This document shows, in pieces, positions 25,145 to 33,737 of a DNA stretch of 64,000 nucleotides (position 1 is its first letter; each line of letters starts with the position of its first letter). Source of the DNA: Sutcliffiella horikoshii (GTDB lineage Bacteria; Bacillota; Bacilli; Bacillales; Bacillaceae_I). Location of the stretch: the NCBI GenBank assembly GCA_001636495.1, contig KV440964.1, positions 1,070,666 to 1,134,665 on the forward strand. Reading direction: 5' to 3'. Position numbers and translations under genes: made by a program. Below the pieces are notes generated by a model. That model was given only the letters and a program-made list of their open reading frames with translations. It was not told where the DNA came from and searched no databases.

Positions 25145-27568
25145 TTGAAACAGAAGTTAATCGCAGCATTCATGCCTTTGCTCGTTTTAGTACTGGTGTT
25201 CAGTACTTTTTCAGCAAATGGCGCATCAGCCAATACAAGCAAAGAAAACCTTGAGTTGGCTACATTACAAGGAGATTTTGATTTATCATCCTCCAAAGCA
25301 GTTAAGGTAATTGTCGAATTACATGAACAGTCTATTGTTGAAGCGAAGCACAGTGGGAAGAAGCAGTCCAAGCAGAATCTGAAAAGTGCTCGAGATAAAG
25401 TGAAAAAGGAAGTGGCAGCACGTACTTCCAAAAGCAAAGTAGAGCGTGAGTATGACCATGTATTCTCTGGTTTTTCTCTTGAAATTCCAGCAAACGAGAT
25501 TCCTAGTCTACTAGCGACTCCAGGTGTTAAAGCGGTATATCCGAACGTGGAATACACAACTACTGAGGTTGTTTCCGAAGAGGAATTTAGCCCAGCTATG
25601 TTCGATTCTGCGCCATTCATCGGTTCTAACGACGCTTGGGACCTTGGTTTCACAGGTGAAGGTGTGAAAGTGGCCATCATCGATACAGGTGTGGATTACA
25701 CACATCCTGATTTGGCAGGTAATTTTGGTGAGTATTTAGGTTGGGACTTTGTTGACAACGACAACGACCCTCAAGAAACGTTCCCTGGTGACCCTCGTGG
25801 AGCGGCAACGACACACGGTTCACACGTTGCAGGAACAGTGGCAGCGAACGGACAAATTAAAGGTGTAGCGCCTGACGCTACATTACTTGCATACCGTGTT
25901 CTAGGGCCTGGCGGAAGCGGATCTACAGAAAATGTAGTAGCAGCTATCGAGCGCGCAGTGCTTGATGGTGCGGACGTCATGAACCTATCTTTAGGAAACT
26001 CTTTAAATGCTCCTGACTGGGCAACTTCCATTGCTCTTGATCATGCAATGGCTGAGGGAGTAGTAGCAGTAACGTCAAATGGTAACGCTGGTCCAAACAA
26101 CTGGACAGTTGGTTCTCCGGGAACTTCCCGTGAAGCAATCTCTGTAGGAGCTACTCAGCTTCCTTACGACGTATTTACAGCAGCAACAACGTCTTCTGAC
26201 GGTGTCTCTTATGCATCTTCTGCAGTACAAGGTTTTCCTTCAGAGGATGCATTATTAGCATTAAACGGAACAGATTATGAATTAGTTGACGTTGGATTTG
26301 GTGCACCTGCTGATTTTGCAGGAAAAGTTTTAACAGGGAAGATTGCTTTGATCAGCCGTGGAGCTGGCATTGCATTTGTCGATAAAGCGACGGAAGCTGC
26401 TAAAGCTGGTGCAGCTGGCGCTATTCTTTATAACAACGTAGCTGGTGACATGCCTCTAATTCCTGGTATGGCAGTACCGACAATTATGTTGAATCAAGCT
26501 GACGGTGAGGCATTGAAAGCTAAAGCAGCTGATGTAACAGTAAGCTTCAATGTTGCATTTTCCGAAAGAGTAGGGGAAACAATGGCAGGATTCTCTTCCC
26601 GCGGTCCTGTAGTGGACACTTGGATGATCAAACCTGACGTTTCCGCTCCTGGTGTGAACATTGTAAGTACAGTTCCAACATTCAATCCTGATGCGCCACA
26701 CGGTTACGGTGCAAAACAAGGTACAAGTATGGCAGCTCCACACGTAGCTGGTGCTGCAGCGGTTATCCTTCAAGCGAACCCTGATTGGGGTGTGTACGAA
26801 GTGAAATCTGCATTAATGAACACAGCGGAAAAATTGATTGACCCAGCAACAGGAAAAGAATATGCACACAACTCTCAAGGTGCAGGAAGCATCCGTGTGG
26901 TTGATGCACTTCAAGCGGAGACACTTGTGAACCCTGGAAGCTACTCTTTCGGAGTATTCGATAAGAAGAAGGGGAAGCAAACAGAAAATCAAAAGTTCGA
27001 AATTAAGAACTTGTCCAATAAGGATAAGAACTACAGTGTAGAGTTTACTTTTAAAAATGAAGTAGGCAAACACGTTAAAGCAAAAACAAGCAAAAATACA
27101 AAAGTAAAAGCTGGTAAAACTCAAAGTGTAAATGTAAACGTACAAGTAGATGCTTCTAAAATTGAGCCTGGTTACTACGAAGGTCACTTAGTAGTAACAG
27201 AAGGTGCCACGGTAATCCAAGTTCCTACTATTCTATTTGTAGGAGAGCCGGACTACCCACGTGTGACTCACTTTGGATTCACGCCACTGGGAGATAACAA
27301 CTTTGAATTCTACTCTTACCTTCCTGGTGGAGCGGAAGAGTTTGAAGTATGGGTCTTCCAAGCAACTGCAACTGGTGGACTAGGTGAGTACTTAGGGGAA
27401 GCACTTTATGATGCAGACCTTGGCAAAGGCTACAACTATCATGACTGGAATGGTTCCCTTGCAGACGGAACTCAACTACCTGCAGGAAACTACCGTGTGG
27501 CAGTATTCGCCAAAAAAGGCAACCTTGATCGTGCAATCGCAGCAACAGACGTGTTGAAAATTCAATAA
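25145..27568 (+). CDS. vpr: Vpr-like secreted subtilisin-family (S8) serine protease
   Basis: The 807-residue preproprotein has a signal peptide (residues 1-30), an I9 inhibitor propeptide (about 50-135) and a peptidase S8 domain. The triad is Asp180 (AIIDTGVDYTHPDL), His224 (THGSHVAGT) and Ser528 (GTSMAAPHVAG). A protease-associated (PA) domain is inserted at about 365-465. Fn3-like and FlgD-Ig-like beta domains follow (YHDWNGSLADGTQLPAGNYRV). Length and layout match B. subtilis Vpr (806). TTG 25145 follows AAAGGGGAGTGGG; an ATG at 25140 terminates at once. Paralogues exist in bacilli, so the symbol is tentative. Confidence 0.9.
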   Translation: MKQKLIAAFMPLLVLVLVFSTFSANGASANTSKENLELATLQGDFDLSSSKAVKVIVELHEQSIVEAKHSGKKQSKQNLKSARDKVKKEVAARTSKSKVEREYDHVFSGFSLEIPANEIPSLLATPGVKAVYPNVEYTTTEVVSEEEFSPAMFDSAPFIGSNDAWDLGFTGEGVKVAIIDTGVDYTHPDLAGNFGEYLGWDFVDNDNDPQETFPGDPRGAATTHGSHVAGTVAANGQIKGVAPDATLLAYRVLGPGGSGSTENVVAAIERAVLDGADVMNLSLGNSLNAPDWATSIALDHAMAEGVVAVTSNGNAGPNNWTVGSPGTSREAISVGATQLPYDVFTAATTSSDGVSYASSAVQGFPSEDALLALNGTDYELVDVGFGAPADFAGKVLTGKIALISRGAGIAFVDKATEAAKAGAAGAILYNNVAGDMPLIPGMAVPTIMLNQADGEALKAKAADVTVSFNVAFSERVGETMAGFSSRGPVVDTWMIKPDVSAPGVNIVSTVPTFNPDAPHGYGAKQGTSMAAPHVAGAAAVILQANPDWGVYEVKSALMNTAEKLIDPATGKEYAHNSQGAGSIRVVDALQAETLVNPGSYSFGVFDKKKGKQTENQKFEIKNLSNKDKNYSVEFTFKNEVGKHVKAKTSKNTKVKAGKTQSVNVNVQVDASKIEPGYYEGHLVVTEGATVIQVPTILFVGEPDYPRVTHFGFTPLGDNNFEFYSYLPGGAEEFEVWVFQATATGGLGEYLGEALYDADLGKGYNYHDWNGSLADGTQLPAGNYRVAVFAKKGNLDRAIAATDVLKIQ

Positions 27569-27603
27569 CTCTAAGCATAACTTTAGAGTATTCTACAAAA
27601 CTT

Positions 27604-27645
27604 CAAAAACACCTTCGGGGGTCAGACCCCCGAAGGTGTTTTTTT
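27604..27645 (+). terminator. Terminator of the Vpr-like gene
   Basis: A perfect stem of about 18 bp, AAACACCTTCGGGGGTC/ACCCCCGAAGGTGTTT, with a T7 tail. Confidence 0.95.
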
Positions 27646-27666
27646 CTCTCCAAACCGACAATATAT

Positions 27667-27896
27667 TTCGACAAACTTCACATCGGAGGAAATTTATCCC
27701 TGTATTACCAAGCTCAACATACAATTGAAAAGAAACTGTAATAATAAATACTCTTATTTTGTCGAAATAGATGCTATAATAATAAAGTGAATTTATGCGG
27801 AAAAATTAGATAAATATACATATTGCATTTTATTAGCAAGTGTTCTAACCGTATTCCGCCAACGTTTAATGAATGCTCTCCTTCCTGTGTGTCGAA
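27667..27896 (+). promoter_or_regulatory. ftsEX leader with three Spo0A-box heptamers
   Basis: TGTCGAA occurs at 27761-27767 and 27890-27896 on the plus strand and at 27667-27673 on the minus strand. The middle one lies just upstream of a TATAAT (27776-27781), where an activator would touch polymerase at a promoter with a weak -35. TGTCGAA is the 0A-box core. The rest of the 379-bp gap shows nothing else besides the preceding terminator. Confidence 0.55.
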
Positions 27897-27947
27897 TAAA
27901 CAGGGAATGCAATGAGATTCAAATCTTTGACCCAGATAGGTGATTAA

Positions 27948-28634
27948 ATGATTGAAATGCAAGACGTCTATAAAAAATACCCAAACGGTGTTCTTGCTGT
28001 GGACGGTATTAATATAAAAATAAAAGCCGGCGAATTTGTCTATGTAGTAGGACCCAGTGGTGCTGGGAAATCCACGTTCATCAAGATGATGTACCGGGAG
28101 GAAAAGCCTACAAACGGTAGTATTATCATAGACGGAGTGAACCTTTCCAAGCTAAAGGAAGGCAAGGTGCCGCTCCTAAGAAGAAACATCGGAGTAGTGT
28201 TCCAGGATTTCAAGCTTCTCCCGCAGCTGACGGTTTACGAAAATGTAGCTTTCGCACTTGAAGTAATAGAAGAAAGTCCTAAAAACATAAAAAAACGTGT
28301 CATGGAAGTACTTGATCTAGTAAAACTGAAGCATAAGGCCCGTCATCTACCAAATGAGCTTTCCGGTGGGGAACAGCAACGTATTTCCATTGCCCGCTCG
28401 ATTGTCAATAAACCGAAAGTGATGATTGCTGATGAGCCGACAGGTAATCTTGATCCAGATACATCCTGGGAGATTATGAGTATCTTTGAAGAAATCAACG
28501 ATAAAGGCACGACAATAATAATGGCCACACATAACCGCGAAATTGTAAACACCATAAAAAAACGTGTAGTTGCAATCGAAAACGGGAAGATAGTGCGAGA
28601 CCAAGCAGAGGGGGACTACGGTTATGAAGCCTAG
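27948..28634 (+). CDS. ftsE: Cell-division ABC transporter ATPase FtsE
   Basis: The 228-residue ABC ATPase has Walker A GPSGAGKSTFIK, signature LSGGEQQRISIARS, Walker B VMIADEPTGNLD and the H-loop MATHNRE. With FtsX it transmits cytosolic ATP hydrolysis across the membrane to activate a peptidoglycan hydrolase; in B. subtilis it also influences entry into sporulation. The 3' end overlaps ftsX by 11 bp. Confidence 0.96.
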   Translation: MIEMQDVYKKYPNGVLAVDGINIKIKAGEFVYVVGPSGAGKSTFIKMMYREEKPTNGSIIIDGVNLSKLKEGKVPLLRRNIGVVFQDFKLLPQLTVYENVAFALEVIEESPKNIKKRVMEVLDLVKLKHKARHLPNELSGGEQQRISIARSIVNKPKVMIADEPTGNLDPDTSWEIMSIFEEINDKGTTIIMATHNREIVNTIKKRVVAIENGKIVRDQAEGDYGYEA

Positions 28635-29517
28635 AACTCTGACGCGACACTTTAAAGAAAGCTTCAAAAGTTTGGCGCGTAACGGTTGGATGACCTTTGC
28701 ATCTGTCAGTGCCGTGACGGTTACTCTCCTATTAGTTGGTGTGTTTCTTGTACTGATGATGAACTTGAACAACGTCGCATCCGAAATTGAAAACGATGTG
28801 GAGATTAGGGTTCATGTTGACCTGACAGCAAATGAGGAAAATCAGGAAGTACTGAGAGAGCAGATAGAGAACCTCCCGGAAGTGGAAACAGTCGACTACT
28901 CCTCAAAGGAAGATGAATTAAAAGGTTTAGTAGACAGTTTTGGTGAGGATGGCGGAGCATTTGAGTTATTTGAACAAAACAATCCGCTATATGATGTTTT
29001 CATCGTAAAGACTGCAACACCGCAAGAAACCATTACTGCCGCCAAGAAAATTGATGAGCTTGATTATACACACAAAGTCATTTACGGCGCAGAAACAGTA
29101 GAAAGATTGTTCAAAGTGTTTGAGATTGCCAGAAACGTAGGATTGGCCCTTATTTTGGGACTAGTATTTACGGCTATGTTCTTAATTTCCAACACCATCA
29201 AAATCACCATTTTTGCCAGAAGAAAAGAAATAGAAATCATGAAATTGGTTGGTGCCACCAACGGTTTCATCCGCTGGCCATTCTTTCTAGAAGGTTTGTG
29301 GTTGGGAGTCCTCGGTTCTCTTGTACCGATTGGAATTATCCTCACATCCTACTATTATTTAATAGATTTAGTGCAGCCAAGAATTCAAGGCACATTCATT
29401 CAAATGCTTCCATTCTACCCTTTCGCCTTCCAGGTCATTGCCATCTTGGTGGCAATTGGAGCGTTTATCGGTATGTGGGGAAGCATGATGTCCGTCCGCA
29501 AGTTCCTTAGAGTTTAA
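28624..29517 (+). CDS. ftsX: Cell-division protein FtsX
   Basis: The 297-residue membrane partner of FtsE has four helices: one near residues 21-45, an extracellular domain at about 45-165 (RVHVDLTANEENQEVLREQI), then three helices in the FtsX permease domain. EIEIMKLVGATNGFIRWPFFLEG is the conserved cytoplasmic loop. The extracellular domain is expected to contact the coiled coil of a hydrolase such as the M23 protein encoded next. Confidence 0.96.
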   Translation: MKPRTLTRHFKESFKSLARNGWMTFASVSAVTVTLLLVGVFLVLMMNLNNVASEIENDVEIRVHVDLTANEENQEVLREQIENLPEVETVDYSSKEDELKGLVDSFGEDGGAFELFEQNNPLYDVFIVKTATPQETITAAKKIDELDYTHKVIYGAETVERLFKVFEIARNVGLALILGLVFTAMFLISNTIKITIFARRKEIEIMKLVGATNGFIRWPFFLEGLWLGVLGSLVPIGIILTSYYYLIDLVQPRIQGTFIQMLPFYPFAFQVIAILVAIGAFIGMWGSMMSVRKFLRV

Positions 29518-29522
29518 GAGAT

Positions 29523-29600
29523 TACTATTTTTAATAGTAGAAATACCCGTTTTAAAAAACATAAAAACCTGAAAGGAACATCCAATTTGTTCCTTTCAGG
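29523..29600 (+). other. Two hairpins between ftsX and the M23 gene
   Basis: TACTATT-TTT-AATAGTA (29523-29539) and CCTGAAAGGAACA-N7-TGTTCCTTTCAGG (29568-29600, 13 perfect pairs). The second has no T run, so it may be an attenuator, an mRNA-stabilising end or a protein site rather than a terminator. Confidence 0.6.
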
Positions 29601-29629
29601 GTACATAAGAGTTTAGGGGGAAATAAGGG

Positions 29630-30973
29630 ATGAGAAGAAAGATAGGTACAATTGCTATTGCAGCAGTCATTGGCTTTTCCGGATTCTTCGCTTCAGGTGT
29701 ATCCGAAAAAGCGTTTGCGAATGAAATGCAGCAAAAGCTTAACGAAGTGAAAGATCAACAATCATCAAATGAATCCACTAGGTCCGAGAAGAAAAATGAA
29801 GTTAATAAACTACAGGCGGAGCAACAGGAAATTAGAGCAGAAGTGGAACGCCTTGATAAAGCTGTAGCAGAAACGAAAAATAAAATCAGTGCAAAAAAAG
29901 AAGAAATCGATACAACTCGTAAAGAGATTGAAAAGTTAAAAGAAGAAATTGAAGTATTAAAAGAGCGTATTGCAAAAAGAAATGAGCTTCTAGAAGATCG
30001 CGCTCGTTCCTTCCAACAAGGTGGAGGAGCTGTGAATTACTTAGATGTATTGTTAGGTGCACAAAGCTTTGGAGATTTTCTGGACCGCGTTGGCGCGGTA
30101 GCAACAATTGTTCAAGCCGATCGTGATATTCTACAAGCTCATCAAGAGGACATGCAAGCTCTCGAACAAAAAGAGCTAGAAATGCGTGAACAGCTTGCTT
30201 CCTTAGAGCAGCAATTGATTGATTTGGAAAACATGGAAGTACAACTTAAAAATCAAATTGCTGAAAAAGACAAGCTACTAGCTGAACTTAAGAAAAAAGA
30301 ACAAGCAACGATGCATGAAATTCATGAGCTTGAGAACGAAGCAGAAGTTTTAGCTTCCCAAGAACAAGCAATCCGTAAAGAAATAAAAGCGGCAGAAGAG
30401 CGCGCTAAGCGTGAAGCGGAAGAACGCGCAAGACAAGAGGCGGAAAGAAAAGCCCTTGAAGAGAAACAACGTAAAGAGCAAGAAGCAGCAGCGGCAGCGG
30501 CAAAAGCTGCAGGTAAGCCAGCACCACCACCGACTCAAGTAGCATCACCGCCACCACCAGTTTCATCCGGATCTTGGACAAGACCGACAACTGGTAGCGT
30601 AACATCCGGATTCGGTACACGTTGGGGCTCCCAGCATTACGGAATTGATATCGGTAAAAACGGAAGAAGCGGAAATGTTCCAGTAGTGGCTGCAGGAAGC
30701 GGTACAGTATTCCAAGCTTACTACTCCAGCTCATACGGTAATGTAGTATTCATCACTCACTACATCGACGGACAAACTTGGACAACTGTTTATGCTCACT
30801 TGGAAAGTCTGGGAGTAAGTGCTGGACAATCCGTATCCAAAGGTCAATTCATCGGCAACATGGGGAACACTGGATTCTCAACAGGCCCTCACTTGCACTT
30901 TGAACTACACAAAGGCGGCTGGAACGGTTCCAAGTCCAATGCAGTGAATCCTGCTTCCTATATCAACTTTTAA
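29630..30973 (+). CDS. Coiled-coil M23 peptidase / murein hydrolase activator (EnvC/PcsB/CwlO-like)
   Basis: The 447-residue exported protein has a signal peptide (ending near KAFA). Two coiled-coil stretches (about 35-125 and 165-290) flank a conserved hinge (QQGGGAVNYLDVLLGAQSFGDFLDRV). A Pro-rich linker and a LytM/M23 domain follow, with zinc-ligand motifs HYGIDIG and GPHLHFELH. Both HxH and HxxxD-type motifs are retained, so it may be an active endopeptidase. Placement after ftsEX strongly suggests it is the hydrolase or activator they control, as PcsB is in streptococci and CwlO in B. subtilis. Confidence 0.9.
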   Translation: MRRKIGTIAIAAVIGFSGFFASGVSEKAFANEMQQKLNEVKDQQSSNESTRSEKKNEVNKLQAEQQEIRAEVERLDKAVAETKNKISAKKEEIDTTRKEIEKLKEEIEVLKERIAKRNELLEDRARSFQQGGGAVNYLDVLLGAQSFGDFLDRVGAVATIVQADRDILQAHQEDMQALEQKELEMREQLASLEQQLIDLENMEVQLKNQIAEKDKLLAELKKKEQATMHEIHELENEAEVLASQEQAIRKEIKAAEERAKREAEERARQEAERKALEEKQRKEQEAAAAAAKAAGKPAPPPTQVASPPPPVSSGSWTRPTTGSVTSGFGTRWGSQHYGIDIGKNGRSGNVPVVAAGSGTVFQAYYSSSYGNVVFITHYIDGQTWTTVYAHLESLGVSAGQSVSKGQFIGNMGNTGFSTGPHLHFELHKGGWNGSKSNAVNPASYINF

Positions 30974-30982
30974 TTTTTAGCC

Positions 30983-31028
30983 AACACAATCTCGCTGTTA
31001 AGTTAATGCGGCGGGGTTGTGTTTTTTT
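30983..31028 (+). terminator. Terminator of the M23 gene
   Basis: AACACAA..CGC / GCG..TTGTGTT with a T7 tail. Confidence 0.82.
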
Positions 31029-31055
31029 ATTTACATAATTTGAGCGAACAGTCTG

Positions 31056-31081
31056 ACACCACCTCTTGAGGTGGTGTTTTT
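31056..31081 (+). terminator. Second hairpin terminator
   Basis: CACCACCTC-TT-GAGGTGGTG followed by TTTTTG, just downstream of the first terminator. Confidence 0.8.
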
Positions 31082-31208
31082 GATATAACTCAAAATTTAA
31101 GGTTGATTTAAGTTTTTGTTAAGTTTCTTGTTAGATTGACCCTGTATATTTAGAATTGTTCATTTTGTGTGGTGTTGTTGTAATAAAGGTTTTAGAGAGG
31201 GTTAGGAA

Positions 31209-31319
31209 ATGATAAAGAGTTTCTATTATTGGTCGGAGTTACTTTCACCTATAGGTAATCTTCCAAATCTGTTCCTCCCACAATTGATATTAATGGAATT
31301 AAAGGAATTAGGAAGATAA
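31209..31319 (+). CDS. Possible 36-residue peptide
   Basis: ATG 31209 follows a GAGAGGGTTAGG ribosome-binding-like sequence and encodes MIKSFYYWSELLSPIGNLPN and so on, ending LMELKELGR. It is AT-rich and directly upstream of another AT-rich orphan gene. It could be a real small protein, a leader peptide or the remnant of a longer gene. Confidence 0.35.
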   Translation: MIKSFYYWSELLSPIGNLPNLFLPQLILMELKELGR

Positions 31320-31347
31320 AGTTCCTATAATAGAGGGGGTCTAACAT

Positions 31348-31902
31348 ATGAAAAGAATTCAAAAACAATCAGAGTTGTTAAAGTTAAAGGAAACATATGA
31401 GAAAGTTATACTTACATCAGATCCATTTATAAATCCCTTTAAAGAAACGGTAGAAAAAAAGCTGATTATCTTTCCTACGGACGGTTACTATTTAAATAAA
31501 GAACAATTCTATGCATTAAAGTATGCAATAGAGTCTGTAGGAGAAGAAGGTTTTTTCATCTCTGAATCAGAAGGTGATAGTTTTACTATCTCATCCGTTC
31601 AAGATGTAGAATTTCCATCACAACACTGGAAAGTTGAGGAGTCTTTAAATTTTAGTGAATATCAATCAATTCCTCTTGTATTAGAAAACACCCTATACTC
31701 ACTCAGAGGGAGATGGGGCGTGCAAATTTCTCATGAAGATCATGCGATTGTTGGGGGAAGTGCTCTATTTATTAAAAAATTCCAAGAAAGCTATCCCAAC
31801 TGGGAACATGACAAAGAAAGATTTCTTGAATATTGGTCCCAAAATAATCAAAGATACAATTCGGATATTCAATGGCTAGAGGAGCTTTTAAAGAATGTCT
31901 AA
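31348..31902 (+). CDS. Hypothetical protein, orphan
   Basis: The 184-residue soluble acidic protein has no signal peptide or membrane segment. It contains a mixed pattern ending in GRWGVQISHEDHAIVGGSALFIKKFQESYP and a C-terminal helix. I do not recognise the family. Size, acidity, AT-rich composition and isolation resemble immunity proteins of polymorphic toxins, but no toxin is adjacent. RBS TAGAGGGGG precedes ATG 31348. It splits the usual ftsX-ctpB neighbourhood, suggesting insertion. Confidence 0.7.
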   Translation: MKRIQKQSELLKLKETYEKVILTSDPFINPFKETVEKKLIIFPTDGYYLNKEQFYALKYAIESVGEEGFFISESEGDSFTISSVQDVEFPSQHWKVEESLNFSEYQSIPLVLENTLYSLRGRWGVQISHEDHAIVGGSALFIKKFQESYPNWEHDKERFLEYWSQNNQRYNSDIQWLEELLKNV

Positions 31903-31966
31903 TATAAAAGGATAGGTTGAATTCTCTCACATAATATACCCTACAAACACATATACTTATTTTATC

Positions 31967-31999
31967 AAAGGCATTACACTTCCCTGTGTGATGCCTTTT
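31967..31999 (+). terminator. Terminator after the orphan gene
   Basis: AAAGGCATTACAC / GTGTGATGCCTTTT, perfect apart from one wobble pair. Confidence 0.85.
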
Positions 32000-32167
32000 G
32001 TAACAAGGTAGAAATGAGGCAACTAGGACAAGCTTACTTTTAGGCTAAAACTAAAAATCACCTTAGCCACTTACATAAGTTTTAATAATTTTCAACCAAC
32101 GCCGGCTATGGTACAATTGCGTCATATCTATCGTTCGGTACGGGGTATAGGATGAGGAGGAGCTTTC

Positions 32168-33646
32168 ATGAATCGCAAAATTGTCACAATATTAATGATG
32201 GTATCAGTTCTAGTTGGAGCAGCAGGAATGTATGCAGGAATTCAATGGTTTGGACACGGGCCAGCAGCGGCCGTGCCTTCCGTGGAGAATCCTCTGACCA
32301 ATAATACAGAACAGGCAGCACCACAGGAAAAACCGAAAAACACAGAAGAGCAGATGGAAAAGATTCAACAGGCTTATGAAATCATTTTTTCCCGATATGT
32401 GGAAGAAACAGATTCTGAAAAACTGATTGAAGGCGCCATTCAAGGGATGGTCAATACACTAGAGGACCCATACTCCGTGTATATGGATAAAGATACTGCA
32501 GAACAATTTACCCAGTCGCTTGAATCTTCTTTTGAAGGAATTGGTGCTGAAGTTGGCATGCAGAACGGAAAGGTGACGATTGTCTCTCCGTTCCGTGGAT
32601 CTCCGGCTGAAAAGGCTGGTTTGCAACCGAATGACCAAATTCTCAAAGTAGATGAAGAAGACATAGAAGGCTTGGATTTATATCAAGCAGTACTTAAAAT
32701 TCGTGGAGAAAAAGGGACTGTCGTAACATTGGAAATCCAGCGTCCTGGCGTGCAGGAGCCATTTAATGTGGATGTAACACGTGATACGATTCCAATTGAA
32801 ACAGTCTACTCCGAAACAATTGATCAAGACGGTAAAAAAGTGGGCTATATCCAGATTACCTCCTTCTCCCAAGATACAGGGAAAGACTTTCAGGAACAAT
32901 TGGCGGCTCTAGAGAAACAGAACATCGAAGGCTTGGTGGTCGATGTCCGTGGTAATCCTGGAGGACTATTGGACCAGGTGCAGATCATTGCTGCTGAACT
33001 TGTAACAAAGGAAAAACCATATGTACAAATCGAACAGCGTAACGGTGAAAAACAGCGTTTCTTCTCCTCTACAACGGAGAGAAAGCCGTATGAAATCGTC
33101 ACCCTGATCGACAAAGGAAGTGCCTCTGCATCAGAAATCCTGGCAGGTGCATTGAAAGAAGCAGGAAACTATGAAGTAGTCGGTGATGCTTCATTTGGGA
33201 AAGGAACAGTCCAGCAGGCGTTAGAGCTTGGAGATGGCAGTAACCTGAAACTGACCCTCTACAAGTGGTTAACACCTGATGGAAACTGGATTCACAATGA
33301 CGGCGTGGAGCCGACAATACCTGTCAAGCAACCTGACTACTTCTATGCGAATCCAATCAATATAGAAGACGATGAAGAACTTGCGCTTGATACGAACAGC
33401 GAAAAAGTAAAGAACGTTCAAGTGATGCTGAAAGGCCTAGGATTTGATCCGGGACGTGAAGATGGATACTTCAGTAAGGAAACAGAAGATGCCCTGAAAT
33501 CCTTCCAAGCTGAAAACGATCTATCTGCTTCCGGAAAAGTTGACATCCAGACAGCAGAACAGTTACAAGCAAAGCTTCTCGAGGCAGTACGGGCGAAAGA
33601 GAATGACGTCCAGCTAAAAGAGGCCATCAAAACATTATTTAAATAA
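32168..33646 (+). CDS. ctpB: Carboxy-terminal processing protease CtpB
   Basis: The 492-residue S41 serine protease has an N-terminal membrane anchor and a PDZ domain (about 115-200; GIGAEVGMQNGKVTIVSPFRGSPAEKAGL). The catalytic core has Ser in GSASASEILAGAL and Lys in SFGKGTVQ, followed by a C-terminal peptidoglycan-binding domain (VKNVQVMLKGLGFDPG). In B. subtilis CtpB cleaves SpoIVFA to trigger sigma-K activation in sporulation. RBS GAGGAGGAGC. Order ftsEX...ctpB-minJ is conserved. Confidence 0.95.
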   Translation: MNRKIVTILMMVSVLVGAAGMYAGIQWFGHGPAAAVPSVENPLTNNTEQAAPQEKPKNTEEQMEKIQQAYEIIFSRYVEETDSEKLIEGAIQGMVNTLEDPYSVYMDKDTAEQFTQSLESSFEGIGAEVGMQNGKVTIVSPFRGSPAEKAGLQPNDQILKVDEEDIEGLDLYQAVLKIRGEKGTVVTLEIQRPGVQEPFNVDVTRDTIPIETVYSETIDQDGKKVGYIQITSFSQDTGKDFQEQLAALEKQNIEGLVVDVRGNPGGLLDQVQIIAAELVTKEKPYVQIEQRNGEKQRFFSSTTERKPYEIVTLIDKGSASASEILAGALKEAGNYEVVGDASFGKGTVQQALELGDGSNLKLTLYKWLTPDGNWIHNDGVEPTIPVKQPDYFYANPINIEDDEELALDTNSEKVKNVQVMLKGLGFDPGREDGYFSKETEDALKSFQAENDLSASGKVDIQTAEQLQAKLLEAVRAKENDVQLKEAIKTLFK

Positions 33647-33654
33647 ATAAAATG

Positions 33655-33690
33655 AGTCAGCTTCCGTTATGGTGGGAGCTGACTTTTTTG
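33655..33690 (+). terminator. Terminator of ctpB
   Basis: AGTCAGCTTCC / GGGAGCTGACT with T6. Confidence 0.92.
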
Positions 33691-33737
33691 TGGTAAAATA
33701 AAAGAAAAAGATTGTATGTTTAGGCGGTGAATGGGTG

